Source of the DNA: an uncultured Pseudobutyrivibrio sp.
Lineage (GTDB): Bacteria; Bacillota; Clostridia; Lachnospirales; Lachnospiraceae
DNA: 53,817 bases
Assembly (NCBI GenBank): GCA_900546435.1
Contig: URCQ01000017.1
Span: 1-53,817, forward strand
Reading direction: 5' to 3'
In this document: positions 25,330 to 33,427 of the stretch, one piece after another
Layout of the letters: each line of letters opens with the position of its first letter
Numbering within the stretch: position 1 is the first letter of the stretch
Made by a program: the position numbers and the translations under genes
The notes under the pieces: model-generated
The model's input: the letters and a program-made list of their open reading frames with translations, nothing else
What the model was told of the DNA's origin: nothing
Database searches by the model: none

Positions 25330-25767
25330 TCACACCACCTTTGCTGTCGCTGCTCCCATGCATAAAAATAATAAATATGCTACAAGTAAAAAAGGAACAA
25401 ATGGCAGACTTTCCTCTTTCTCTTTTCGAAAAAAGACACATGCTACAACACCAAAAATCGCAGCCATAACCGATGCCATCCAAAGAATCGTCAAGTTATT
25501 CCAAAATCCCAGATATACTCCCATGGATGTCACCAAAAAAGCATCCCCTTTTCCCACCTTTCCATGAGATAAAATACTAATCAGATACAACACAATTCCA
25601 ACAAGCATACCACCACACATATTCAACGCTGTCTGTTTTCCATCGTAAAAATGTAGCAATACCCCTACAATGCCAAATGCACTGATAACAACCAGGTGTA
25701 TCTGCCGTTTCCACAAATCCTCCACGGTACAAATACTTAACATGCCAACTAAACCCAATACGTCCAT
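25330..25767 (-). CDS. A24 prepilin peptidase (TadV-like), second copy
   Basis: Aspartic membrane protease that removes the leader of Flp-type prepilins. The 145 residues have about five hydrophobic segments. The two active-site Asp regions are CTVEDLWKRQI (Asp about 17) and GKVGKGDAFLV (the GxGD motif, about 70). It is small, like TadV/CpaA, and has no methyltransferase domain. GGGGGAAGG lies before the ATG. It is the second A24 enzyme in this operon; the other opens it at 33100. Confidence 0.88.
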   Translation of the reverse strand: MDVLGLVGMLSICTVEDLWKRQIHLVVISAFGIVGVLLHFYDGKQTALNMCGGMLVGIVLYLISILSHGKVGKGDAFLVTSMGVYLGFWNNLTILWMASVMAAIFGVVACVFFRKEKEESLPFVPFLLVAYLLFLCMGAATAKVV

Positions 25768-25779
25768 TTCCTTCCCCCA

Positions 25780-26691
25780 TTATTCACATACACATTTTTT
25801 ACATCCCTGCATCCCTGCGACTTCGCTTCTATGCCTGCGATAGATTGTTCTTTTTAATCCACCGCAAGACAATCTGCTATGATAATTTTCTCCATAATCC
25901 GTAATGTAAACCACACCCTTTTTTGTTTTTTTGCTCTTACAGGTACGACATGGCGCATATCTACTGCCATCTGCATTACGAAGCTTTTCGACTGCACCTG
26001 CATCTACAGCAACAATTGCAGGATGCAAATAGCTACAATCGTACCTTGCATGATACACACTTCCCCTTACTGTCACATATACAAAGTCATTGCCCATTTG
26101 TTCTTCCGTATCATCCCATCCAATCCACTTTCGCCAGCTTGTGCTTGATTGCATATGCCACTGCATTTTTCCAAATATCTGTATCGGGAACAAAATGTCA
26201 TACGTTGCCGTCAAAACCACATAATTATCCTCTACAGATGATTTTTCGTAAGAAATGCCGAGGATTCCTCCGGTAATATAAGATACCGGTGTTTTCCTTG
26301 CTACAATATTTGCATTGGCAGTTAATATAAGAACTGGCAAATGAATTTCCTCTTTGCCACAACAGACTGCTGTTTTGGCTGCCACTTCTTCTAATCCCCT
26401 TGTTACACCAATCTGTACCATTGCAATTCTAAGAAAAAACAGAATAAACACACACAAACTAATAAAAAGCGGAAGTACAATTGCCGCTTCAATCGTATAA
26501 CTTCCATGAAAAGAGGTGCAAAAGGGTGTCTCTTTGTAATGATCAAGGTCTGAAGTACAGAATGTTTTATTTCTGCTAAAACGAAGAGATTTCATGATAG
26601 ATTTTTGAATAGATTTTTTAATAGAAATGATAAAAAACAAAGGTTCGTTTTTTCGCTGTGCAACGCGAAAAAAAGTTTGAGAAAGAGACAC
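25780..26691 (-). CDS. TadE-like protein with duplicated Cys/His C-terminal motif
   Basis: The 303 residues have an unusually long basic leader (about 1-63), then GSYTIEAAIVLPLF, the TadE signature and hydrophobic helix, then an extracellular region. The C-terminal 90 residues contain two copies of a Cys/His module. Copy 1 has VYVTVRGSVYHARYDCSYL and ends in CRTC. Copy 2 has VYITDYGENYHSRLSCGGL and ends in CKKC. Each has the pattern YHxxxxC...CxxC and could bind a metal or form disulfides. The start is a GTG, with GGGAGG 9 bp upstream. It lies between the DUF5702 gene and the second peptidase. Confidence 0.8.
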   Translation of the reverse strand: MSLSQTFFRVAQRKNEPLFFIISIKKSIQKSIMKSLRFSRNKTFCTSDLDHYKETPFCTSFHGSYTIEAAIVLPLFISLCVFILFFLRIAMVQIGVTRGLEEVAAKTAVCCGKEEIHLPVLILTANANIVARKTPVSYITGGILGISYEKSSVEDNYVVLTATYDILFPIQIFGKMQWHMQSSTSWRKWIGWDDTEEQMGNDFVYVTVRGSVYHARYDCSYLHPAIVAVDAGAVEKLRNADGSRYAPCRTCKSKKTKKGVVYITDYGENYHSRLSCGGLKRTIYRRHRSEVAGMQGCKKCVCE

Positions 26692-26712
26692 CCTTTTACA
26701 CCTCCCATCTGT

Positions 26713-28185
26713 TTAATAGCTAATTGTTTCTACACATTTTGATTGATATAATGGCAGCCACAATTTTTCCATCGGAAGAAAACCATCAAACATGCCTTCT
26801 CCCTGATACACACTTAAAATTTTCATTGTATAAATCATATTGTCCATACGCACATATGCATATTCTTCTTGTTGATGCATCGAAGCCTCCATCAGATCCA
26901 TACATCCATATGCCAGCTTCTTTTGCGATTGCAAAACAACAAGAGCCAACAAATATTGTTCGTATCCCAAGCCTTCCTGTACAGAAGCATCTGCAGCTTC
27001 CCCTAACGCATCCATCAAATGGCCCAGACGGCTCTGCCACTGCGCTTCCGTTTTTATCACGGGCACATTCTTTCCATCTAATAAAATACGCACATCTAAA
27101 ACACTCTCGACAAGCGCCCACACCGCAACCACCGCTGCCTGTACAATCTGAATCAATGGTGGGTTTGCCAATAGCCCTGCAATTGCTACGGCAATTTCGT
27201 AGCTTTGCTGCACCATATGCGGATCTGATAAAATCACAGCCAAATTCTGCACTTCGCGAACTGCTAGTAATCGCATGACAACCTGTTCTAAATTCTCGCG
27301 ATCGCTGTTTTTTTGTGCAATCAGATACTCCACTTCATAATCCAGCGCATGGTTTTTCTTTTCTTCATTACCGAAATGCCCAAATTGCTGCATGACATAC
27401 CAATCAAACCAAAAACAATCCATCGCATCCGGTTCCACACTCTTTGTCGTCCCCTGCCATAAATCGCGACTTGCCATCGGTTCTGTGATATGGACTGTTT
27501 TGGAAGATATATCCCGTTCACCAATCACAAGTCCCAACAGCCCCTGAGCTTTTAGCTGCCAAAATAGCTCCAGTGGATCTTCCGACACCGGCACTGGCTC
27601 CATTTCCGGCATTTTTTCCGTTCCATCCTCCGGTTGCGCCTGTTCTGTTTCTTCTGCCATTTCCTCTATGCCTTTTTGCGCATTCTCCACAAGCTCTTCT
27701 ACATCCGGGGCATCCTCTGTCCATTGTATATGCTGTATTTCATCACTCATATTTTCCCATAAGCCTTGCGCCACCTGATACCTTGCATATGCAGCCCCCT
27801 GTTGTATCAACCCTGCTCCAGAGGCATCCGTCAGAAGCCCATATTCCAGTACACTGCTTTCTTCCGGCGCAATTTCAAAAAGATATACGCCTCCTGTTTC
27901 CTTGCTGTCCGAACAATTTGCCCACGCAAAATCTGATAGTCTCTTTTCCACATGGGCAATATCCATGTCCGGACCTCCATAGCCTGCATCTAATGCCAAA
28001 ATCCCATAGTTTTCCCATAGATAAGGCTGATATTCTGAAAAAGCATTTGCTGCCACTGTTCTCGTCACACTATTACTTTCGAGACGCATTTCAAAGATGC
28101 GCAGTGTTTCTACCATCGAAAAAAACAAACTACACAACAGCAGCAACAGCAAACTGAAGAAAATTGTCACACTCCCCTGTTTCAT
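26713..28185 (-). CDS. DUF5702-type protein of the Tad locus
   Basis: The 490 residues start MKQGSVTIFFSLLLLLLCSL, a TadE/TadG-like N-terminus with one membrane helix. A large extracellular region follows (ETLRIFEMRLESNSVTRTVA, then NYGILALDAGYG) with an acidic Pro/Glu-rich stretch near 155-200. The DUF5702 assignment is from memory of similar proteins in clostridial Tad loci. It likely acts as a large minor pseudopilin or tip/adhesion component in the place of TadG. Its ATG directly abuts the Flp1 stop (TAAATG), so the two are translationally coupled. Confidence 0.78.
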   Translation of the reverse strand: MKQGSVTIFFSLLLLLLCSLFFSMVETLRIFEMRLESNSVTRTVAANAFSEYQPYLWENYGILALDAGYGGPDMDIAHVEKRLSDFAWANCSDSKETGGVYLFEIAPEESSVLEYGLLTDASGAGLIQQGAAYARYQVAQGLWENMSDEIQHIQWTEDAPDVEELVENAQKGIEEMAEETEQAQPEDGTEKMPEMEPVPVSEDPLELFWQLKAQGLLGLVIGERDISSKTVHITEPMASRDLWQGTTKSVEPDAMDCFWFDWYVMQQFGHFGNEEKKNHALDYEVEYLIAQKNSDRENLEQVVMRLLAVREVQNLAVILSDPHMVQQSYEIAVAIAGLLANPPLIQIVQAAVVAVWALVESVLDVRILLDGKNVPVIKTEAQWQSRLGHLMDALGEAADASVQEGLGYEQYLLALVVLQSQKKLAYGCMDLMEASMHQQEEYAYVRMDNMIYTMKILSVYQGEGMFDGFLPMEKLWLPLYQSKCVETISY

Positions 28186-28350
28186 TTACACCTTTCCTGC
28201 TTCTCTGTTAATGGTTTTAAAAATGTTATTGACAAGCTCCGTTATCTGTTTTTTGAAGATCAACACCAGGCCAATGAGTACGACCAAAATCAATATCACT
28301 TCCACAACACCTACTCCATCTTCTTCCATCAAAAAATTCTTTACGCTCAT
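28186..28350 (-). CDS. Flp1-family type IVb pilin (54 residues)
   Basis: Major pilin candidate. The 54-residue product is too short for common length filters. It reads MSVKNFLMEEDG | VGVVEVILIL and onward, with the bar marking the expected prepilin peptidase cleavage after Gly12. Glu is at position +5 of the mature protein, as in type IV pilins, followed by a hydrophobic helix of about 20 residues and a basic, Asn-rich tail ending AGKV. GGAGG lies before the ATG. It sits between tadC and the DUF5702 gene, the usual place of the pilin in Firmicute Tad loci. Confidence 0.9.
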   Translation of the reverse strand: MSVKNFLMEEDGVGVVEVILILVVLIGLVLIFKKQITELVNNIFKTINREAGKV

Positions 28351-28367
28351 AAAAATACCTCCTGTTT

Positions 28368-29651
28368 TTATAAATGTTTCATTGTCATCATTGCAGGTAA
28401 GATCAAAACGACGATCACAATCCCCAGCATTCCCATCATCGGAAACAGCAGTTTCACCGAAGCCTCCTCTCCTTCTCGCTTCACCTGGTTTTTTCGCATT
28501 TCAAAGGCAATGAGATTCTCCTGTTCCAATTGCTGTATCATATGCTGACTGCCCTGTCTTCTATTTTGTTCCAGCAGCAATGCTAATTTTTTATATTCCT
28601 TTCGTCCACTTTCCTTTCCAAAACGCATAATAGCGTCGGCCTCTCGTACGCCATCACGCATTTCATATGATAACTTTTTCCATAACTCATATCCTTCCTG
28701 CACTTTACCGGTCTGCTTCTTCCTACGTTCATAATTCTCCGTCATCTTTCTGGCAGCCTCCGTAAACGTTACACCTGCCGCCAAAAACAGAGATAGTTCC
28801 TCCACTAACATGGGATAATCTTTTTTTCGTTTTTCTAAAATTATTTTTTTCTGTTTTTGTTCCTCTAATTTTTGACCGTAGGGAAGCAAAAAGCACACAA
28901 CGATACCAAGAATAGATAGCATGGCACCATCCATGTTTCCTGTCTTTTTCCACTGTAACGGTATTCCCGCAATGTCCGATGGTAATGTTATCTCGCTTTT
29001 TTCTAATGGCTGCTGCCTGATTTTTTTCTGAATCTCGCGTCGCAAGCCCTTCTCTGTCTCTACACTGCACGGACATAGTTGCATCGAAAAACGGTAAATC
29101 TGCTGATATTCTCCACAGGTAAGAACTGCCGTTGCCTCTACCAATTCCGGCTCATCCAATTCATTTTCTTTGATAACACCATCCGTACCAATATAGGTAT
29201 AATCGTCAAAACTCCATTCCGCAGCAACCATCCCATCCTGATATGCATCCTGCAGAATCACATCTGACATGACTTGTTCCAGCGCTTTGTTTTCTCCCAG
29301 AAAAGTTGCATCAATTTCTTCTTTTGCTTTTTCCAAAAGTTTCTTCGCTTCATTCTTCGTCGGTTGTTTTTCTTCGATTTCAAGTTCCACCGTTCCCTTG
29401 TAAACATCCGACTTTAATTCGAGTTCCTCTACGTAACTTCCCTTTCCTAATTCTCTTCGAAAAAGGATTCCATCAAATCCCGGATTTGCCGCATACCACT
29501 GCTTTATGCTCAACATGCTCCCAACGATTTCAATTCCTAACAAAAGAAAAATGATTTTTTTATCCGCTCCAGCAATACTCCACTTTTTATGCTTTCCCCA
29601 ATAGATAAAAAATACAAGACATAAACCACTCATTACTACTGCTTGTATCAT
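28368..29651 (-). CDS. tadC: TadC-like type II secretion F-domain protein with extracellular insert
   Basis: Inner-membrane platform subunit of the Tad machine. The 427 residues have two N-terminal hydrophobic segments (about 1-18 and 32-48). A soluble stretch of about 195 residues follows, probably extracellular and rich in Glu/Lys. After a membrane segment (about 243-262), the cytoplasmic T2SS-F domain reads YPMLVEELSLFLAAGVTFTE and GRKEYKKLALLLEQNRRQG. A C-terminal membrane helix closes the protein. Typical TadC proteins are about 300 residues, so the insert is notable. GGGAGG precedes the ATG. The next gene is flp1, 17 bp on. Confidence 0.85.
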   Translation of the reverse strand: MIQAVVMSGLCLVFFIYWGKHKKWSIAGADKKIIFLLLGIEIVGSMLSIKQWYAANPGFDGILFRRELGKGSYVEELELKSDVYKGTVELEIEEKQPTKNEAKKLLEKAKEEIDATFLGENKALEQVMSDVILQDAYQDGMVAAEWSFDDYTYIGTDGVIKENELDEPELVEATAVLTCGEYQQIYRFSMQLCPCSVETEKGLRREIQKKIRQQPLEKSEITLPSDIAGIPLQWKKTGNMDGAMLSILGIVVCFLLPYGQKLEEQKQKKIILEKRKKDYPMLVEELSLFLAAGVTFTEAARKMTENYERRKKQTGKVQEGYELWKKLSYEMRDGVREADAIMRFGKESGRKEYKKLALLLEQNRRQGSQHMIQQLEQENLIAFEMRKNQVKREGEEASVKLLFPMMGMLGIVIVVLILPAMMTMKHL

Positions 29652-29669
29652 ATATCCTCCCCATCCATA

Positions 29670-30443
29670 TCACATCGAAATATCCATCATACGCCGGCTC
29701 CACCACACCATCAGAACATAACAGGCCAGGCAGGCACTCATAATGCATACACCTAACATATTGTGATATAAAACCTTCAATAAATCCGATGACGTCACAC
29801 GCACATAGCCAATAATGACAATCGGCACAATCCACATGATTTTCATCTCCAGTTTCTTTTGTGCCATCATTGTCTCAATTTCTTCCTGCAAACTAAGCTT
29901 TTCTCCTATTTTTTCAGCACATCTTTGCACATTGCGTCCATAGTTTCCCCCCAGCCTCTTTGCTGCATATAAAACCTCTCCAAATTCTATCGCCTCCGTC
30001 AGTGCAATTTGTTCTGCCATCTCCATGCAGGCTCTTTCCACCGGAATATTGACCTTAACTTTCTGATTCATCTTATGAAGTGCAACAGCCACTTCTCTTC
30101 CATCTATGCCAAGCATCTCTATCTGTTCTTCCACATGTAAAAAACTATTTTCCAGAGAAATTCCTGCTTGCAAAAATCCAGCCAGCATTTCTAACATCTC
30201 CTTAAACGCACGGCTTTTTCTTTGGTTTTCCTTTTCCTTTTTTACCTGTTGATAGCCACGCGAAAAAACAATATACGCAGCCGGGAAAAGCAGGATACCA
30301 TACCAGGCGTCATAAAAGATCCATGCTATCATAAAAGTAATTCCAATGGATGCAGCTATTTCCACCAGCGGTTTTTCTTGTTTTCTTTGCCGACGTGCCG
30401 CATGTACTTTTGGTTGCGTGACATTTGGTTTTTCATTACCCAC
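29670..30443 (-). CDS. tadB: TadB-like type II secretion F-domain protein
   Basis: Partner platform subunit of TadC. The 257 residues have hydrophobic segments at about 28-60, the cytoplasmic F domain (FKEMLEMLAGFLQAGISLEN, then LGGNYGRNVQRCAEKI), and C-terminal membrane helices (about 200-250). The GTG at 30443 overlaps tadA by 88 bp. A second GTG at 30365 would cut the overlap to 10 bp and give 231 residues starting right at the membrane helix, but its ribosome site is weak. The start is therefore unsettled. Confidence 0.85.
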   Translation of the reverse strand: MGNEKPNVTQPKVHAARRQRKQEKPLVEIAASIGITFMIAWIFYDAWYGILLFPAAYIVFSRGYQQVKKEKENQRKSRAFKEMLEMLAGFLQAGISLENSFLHVEEQIEMLGIDGREVAVALHKMNQKVKVNIPVERACMEMAEQIALTEAIEFGEVLYAAKRLGGNYGRNVQRCAEKIGEKLSLQEEIETMMAQKKLEMKIMWIVPIVIIGYVRVTSSDLLKVLYHNMLGVCIMSACLACYVLMVWWSRRMMDISM

Positions 30444-31588
30444 TCTCCTTCCACCTTCTCTTTCTGCTTCTTTTCTTCAAAGGCAAATATCGTTTGCACC
30501 TGTATCTCCCCATTCTCTATGCCAAGTACTTCCACAATCTCTGCAACTTTACGGCTTTTATCACGCATACGTTCCAAATGAATAATAAGATCAACTCCAG
30601 ATGCAATCTGTGAACGAAGCGCCAACAGTGGAATTTCTCCTGCTGCAAGAGCCATGGTCTCCAGACGGTTTAACATATCTTTTGCGGAATTTGCATGACC
30701 GGTAGAAAAGCTTCCATCATGTCCTGTATTAAATGCCTGCAGCATTTCAATGGCCTCAACACCTCTGCATTCTCCTACAACAATCCGGTCAGGGCGCATA
30801 CGAAGTGACGTTTTCACAAGATCTCGAATACTGACTTCTAACTTTCCTTCCATCGTCGCTTCTCTTGCTTCCAGCCTGACCAGATTTGCAACTGATCTCA
30901 TTTGTAATTCCGCCGAATCTTCAATCGTAATCACACGTTCTTCCACCGGAATAAACTCTGACATTGCATTGATAAATGTTGTTTTTCCAGAGCCTGTCCC
31001 ACCAGAAACAAATATGTTATAACCGCATTGCACCACTTCTTTAATAAATGCCATAACTTCCTGCGAAAGCGCCTGCCACTCTACCAGCTTTTCCATGGTA
31101 ATCCATTCTTTCGGAAATTTACGAATGGATAAAACACTATGGTCCAGCGCAATCGGTGGCAGCACGATGTTGATACGGGAACCATCTGCTAATCGGGTAT
31201 CTACAATCGGATGTGAGGTATTTGCCATTTTATTATTGCTAGCAACAATACGCTGAATCACATCCTCCAATTTTTCCGCAGATGAGAATGCAAGTTCCGT
31301 TCTTTCCACACGACCAGCCCTCTCCACAAAAATGATATCCGGACCATTTACCATAATCTCTGTAATCGTTTCATCGGCCAGCAAATCTTCTAACACATCC
31401 AGCCGACGCAACCCATAAAAAATCTTTCTCTGCAATTCCATTCTCTGTGCAACCGATAGATACGCTTTCTGCCCTATGTCGCATATTTTTTGTTGTATCA
31501 CGGTAAGCAATTCCTCATCAGAAACCTCCCTGGTCATATCTAATTCCTGTAGGATTTCTTCCTGTATGCGCTTTTTAACCGACTCCAT
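30356..31588 (-). CDS. tadA: TadA/CpaF secretion ATPase
   Basis: Hexameric ATPase that powers Flp pilus assembly. The 410 residues have an N-terminal helical domain and then the core. The core carries Walker A GGTGSGKTT (about 195-203), the Asp box VITIEDSAELQM, Walker B with catalytic Glu PDRIVVGECRG (about 262-272) and the His box TGHDGSFSTGHANS. VNGPDIIFVERAGRV is a CpaF-type motif. AAAGGA precedes the ATG. It overlaps the TadZ-like gene by 14 bp. Confidence 0.95.
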   Translation of the reverse strand: MESVKKRIQEEILQELDMTREVSDEELLTVIQQKICDIGQKAYLSVAQRMELQRKIFYGLRRLDVLEDLLADETITEIMVNGPDIIFVERAGRVERTELAFSSAEKLEDVIQRIVASNNKMANTSHPIVDTRLADGSRINIVLPPIALDHSVLSIRKFPKEWITMEKLVEWQALSQEVMAFIKEVVQCGYNIFVSGGTGSGKTTFINAMSEFIPVEERVITIEDSAELQMRSVANLVRLEAREATMEGKLEVSIRDLVKTSLRMRPDRIVVGECRGVEAIEMLQAFNTGHDGSFSTGHANSAKDMLNRLETMALAAGEIPLLALRSQIASGVDLIIHLERMRDKSRKVAEIVEVLGIENGEIQVQTIFAFEEKKQKEKVEGEWVMKNQMSRNQKYMRHVGKENKKNRWWK

Positions 31589-32594
31589 ATGACAAATCCT
31601 TTGCCATGACTCCCTGTCGAATCATACGTCTTACAAACATACCCAGATTACCTTGAATCAGCTCTTCGATTGCATAAGTTCCATCCACCAGATTGCCGGC
31701 TGACATTGGCAGCATTACTTCATGAATTTCCGCATTCTGGTAATGCGTCTGTGCATATTCTACAAATTTTGTCTGACTCTTTTGATAATAATCCCCTGGT
31801 TTCCCCAGCACGATAAATTCCTGACACCCGGATACAATGTCCTGAAATCCCCGAATAGTTCTGCCAAATAAAATAACGATGGTATCATAATCACTCATCA
31901 TCAGACGATGCATAAATGTAATCCATGTTTCCTTTTCCACATCTGCCATTTCCTCTGGACCTGCAAATGGATTAATATAATCCACGCCCATAAAACAATT
32001 TGTATACACGCCAATATCATCTTCCGGCGGCTGTGGTTGTGTCATCAGATATAACAGATCAATAAAGCTGCGGCTCCCCTGTTGTTTCGTTAGCATCTGC
32101 AAAATACTCAATTCCTCAATATCCAGGAGTAGTACTTTTCCCCCTTCGCGATACACCTGTGCTAATGACATGGCAAACGGTAATTGCAATTCGTGAGAAA
32201 TGGGAGAATAAATTCCCACCAGTCTGGTTTTTCCTTTTTTACTATCATTCCACCAGCTGCTCGTCTCTTTTTGCTGTATACGCTTTAGCATTTCTTCTAC
32301 GATTTCCATTGATTGGTATTTGTAAACCATCGGCAGGTGCTCATATTCACCTGCAATCACATCGTCACACAAATAGAATTTTTCCCGCACCAGATCCTTT
32401 CCCGAAAATTCTAAAACACTCAAAAAATCCTTGTTTAAAATGCCAATCGAATATACCGTATCACTGGCAAGAAATGCCTCCTCCGATGTAAACGAAGCAA
32501 TGGTTACATCCCGCAAATGCTCCATCAAATAAGCGGAAAACGCATGTACATATGCCTCATCGCTGTCACATATAACGATACTTCGTTTTTTCAC
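31575..32594 (-). CDS. tadZ: TadZ/CpaE-like protein with degenerate P-loop
   Basis: Localisation factor of the Tad machine. The 339 residues have an N-terminal receiver-like domain (SIVICDSDEAYVHAFSAYL, about 1-115). A MinD/ParA-like domain follows (VGIYSPISHELQLPFAMSLA, KVLLLDIEELSILQML, YDTIVILFG). The place of the deviant Walker A (normally KGGVGKTT) reads SPISHELQLP, with no Lys or Gly pair, so ATP binding is probably lost. It starts at the GTG 32594, which overlaps the upstream peptidase stop (GTGA). GGAGGGG lies 5 bp before it. The longer open frame to 32618 lacks such a site. Confidence 0.83.
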   Translation of the reverse strand: MKKRSIVICDSDEAYVHAFSAYLMEHLRDVTIASFTSEEAFLASDTVYSIGILNKDFLSVLEFSGKDLVREKFYLCDDVIAGEYEHLPMVYKYQSMEIVEEMLKRIQQKETSSWWNDSKKGKTRLVGIYSPISHELQLPFAMSLAQVYREGGKVLLLDIEELSILQMLTKQQGSRSFIDLLYLMTQPQPPEDDIGVYTNCFMGVDYINPFAGPEEMADVEKETWITFMHRLMMSDYDTIVILFGRTIRGFQDIVSGCQEFIVLGKPGDYYQKSQTKFVEYAQTHYQNAEIHEVMLPMSAGNLVDGTYAIEELIQGNLGMFVRRMIRQGVMAKDLSYGVG

Positions 32595-33100
32595 TCCATC
32601 CCCTCCTTCGTGATGCAAATTATAACTGCCCCCATAATGCAGATTGTAAAATGCAATTTCTCCTTTTTGTTTGTTTCTGTGAAATAAGCTGAATTTTGCT
32701 TATAAAGAAGGACATCATACATTTCATATCGCATCGATTGTAAACGATATAGAAATTGTCCTTTTAGAATCCATCGCGCTATGCCAATGATAGCTCCGAT
32801 GAACAATGAATAGATGATGACTGCTAGTGCCAGATCCGCTCCCATAATCGTTGATAATGCCGCAATCAGTTTGATATCACCAGCTCCCAATCCCCGCATC
32901 AGATAAACCGGATATAATATCACCACTGGCAATACCAGCCTTATGAGAAATAGTATCACTCCCCCAGATCTTATCCCCATCGACGAAAGCATTGCTCCCG
33001 CCAAAACACCAAGTACAATCAGCCCGTTTGGTACACGCATTGTCTTAAGATCGGTACAGACAGCTGCAAATGTAAGTACCAGGGCTACTCCCCCTTCCAT
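32591..33100 (-). CDS. A24 prepilin peptidase opening the Tad operon
   Basis: Membrane aspartic protease for prepilin leaders. The 169 residues have about four to five hydrophobic segments. The active-site pair is CTDLKTMRVPN (Asp about 17) and GLGAGDIKLIAAL (GxGD, about 70). The C-terminal 40 residues, after the membrane part, are polar and then end with another hydrophobic stretch. The ATG at 33100 is preferred because GGAGAGG lies 11 bp upstream; the GTG at 33112 touches that site. It is the first gene of the operon. Confidence 0.88.
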   Translation of the reverse strand: MEGGVALVLTFAAVCTDLKTMRVPNGLIVLGVLAGAMLSSMGIRSGGVILFLIRLVLPVVILYPVYLMRGLGAGDIKLIAALSTIMGADLALAVIIYSLFIGAIIGIARWILKGQFLYRLQSMRYEMYDVLLYKQNSAYFTETNKKEKLHFTICIMGAVIICITKEGME

Positions 33101-33427
33101 AATTTTTCTCACCTCTCCTTCCCTGCACCCAATTATTGCACGAAAAAACCTCTGCTGTCCATGACCTTTCCGATTTCTTTCATCTTTGTCGGCATTTCAC
33201 AAAGTTTTGCTGTCCTGTTTTCGCATATATAACAAAAAATCAATCTTTTTCTACTTGTGTAACTCGTCCTTTTTGTATGTTATAGCCACGAGCCAATAAC
33301 AAAAGTGGCAGCATTTCGCATTTTTTATTTTTGTCCCTGCAAATCTTTTTCGCATGAATGTATAAATTTAACATTCTGACTCATACTTTGTAATAAAGAG
33401 TATAGGGATAGAAAGTGAGGTTATATT
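33101..33427. promoter_or_regulatory. Intergenic region between the Tad operon and the DUF2508 gene
   Basis: This 327-bp divergent gap holds no gene. It has three copies of TTTCGCAT (33219-33226, 33314-33321, 33348-33355) and two copies of TGCTGTCC (33153-33160 and 33208-33215). It also has a GCCAC...GTGGC inverted repeat near 33291-33315. I could not assign a sigma-A promoter with confidence on either strand, and I recognised no known riboswitch. The region should contain the Tad operon promoter and leader. Confidence 0.45.

Noticed and set aside
33113..33240. Possible cyclic-di-GMP riboswitch before the Tad operon
   Set aside because: Minus-strand pieces such as GCAAAAC, GAAA and GACAAAG recall the GEMM-I motif, but the segments do not form the required paired stems and the conserved GACGCAAAG block is absent.
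33219..33355. CRISPR-like spaced repeat (three TTTCGCAT octamers)
   Set aside because: Only 8 bp long, irregular spacing (95 and 34 bp) and no cas genes nearby; treated as possible regulator sites.
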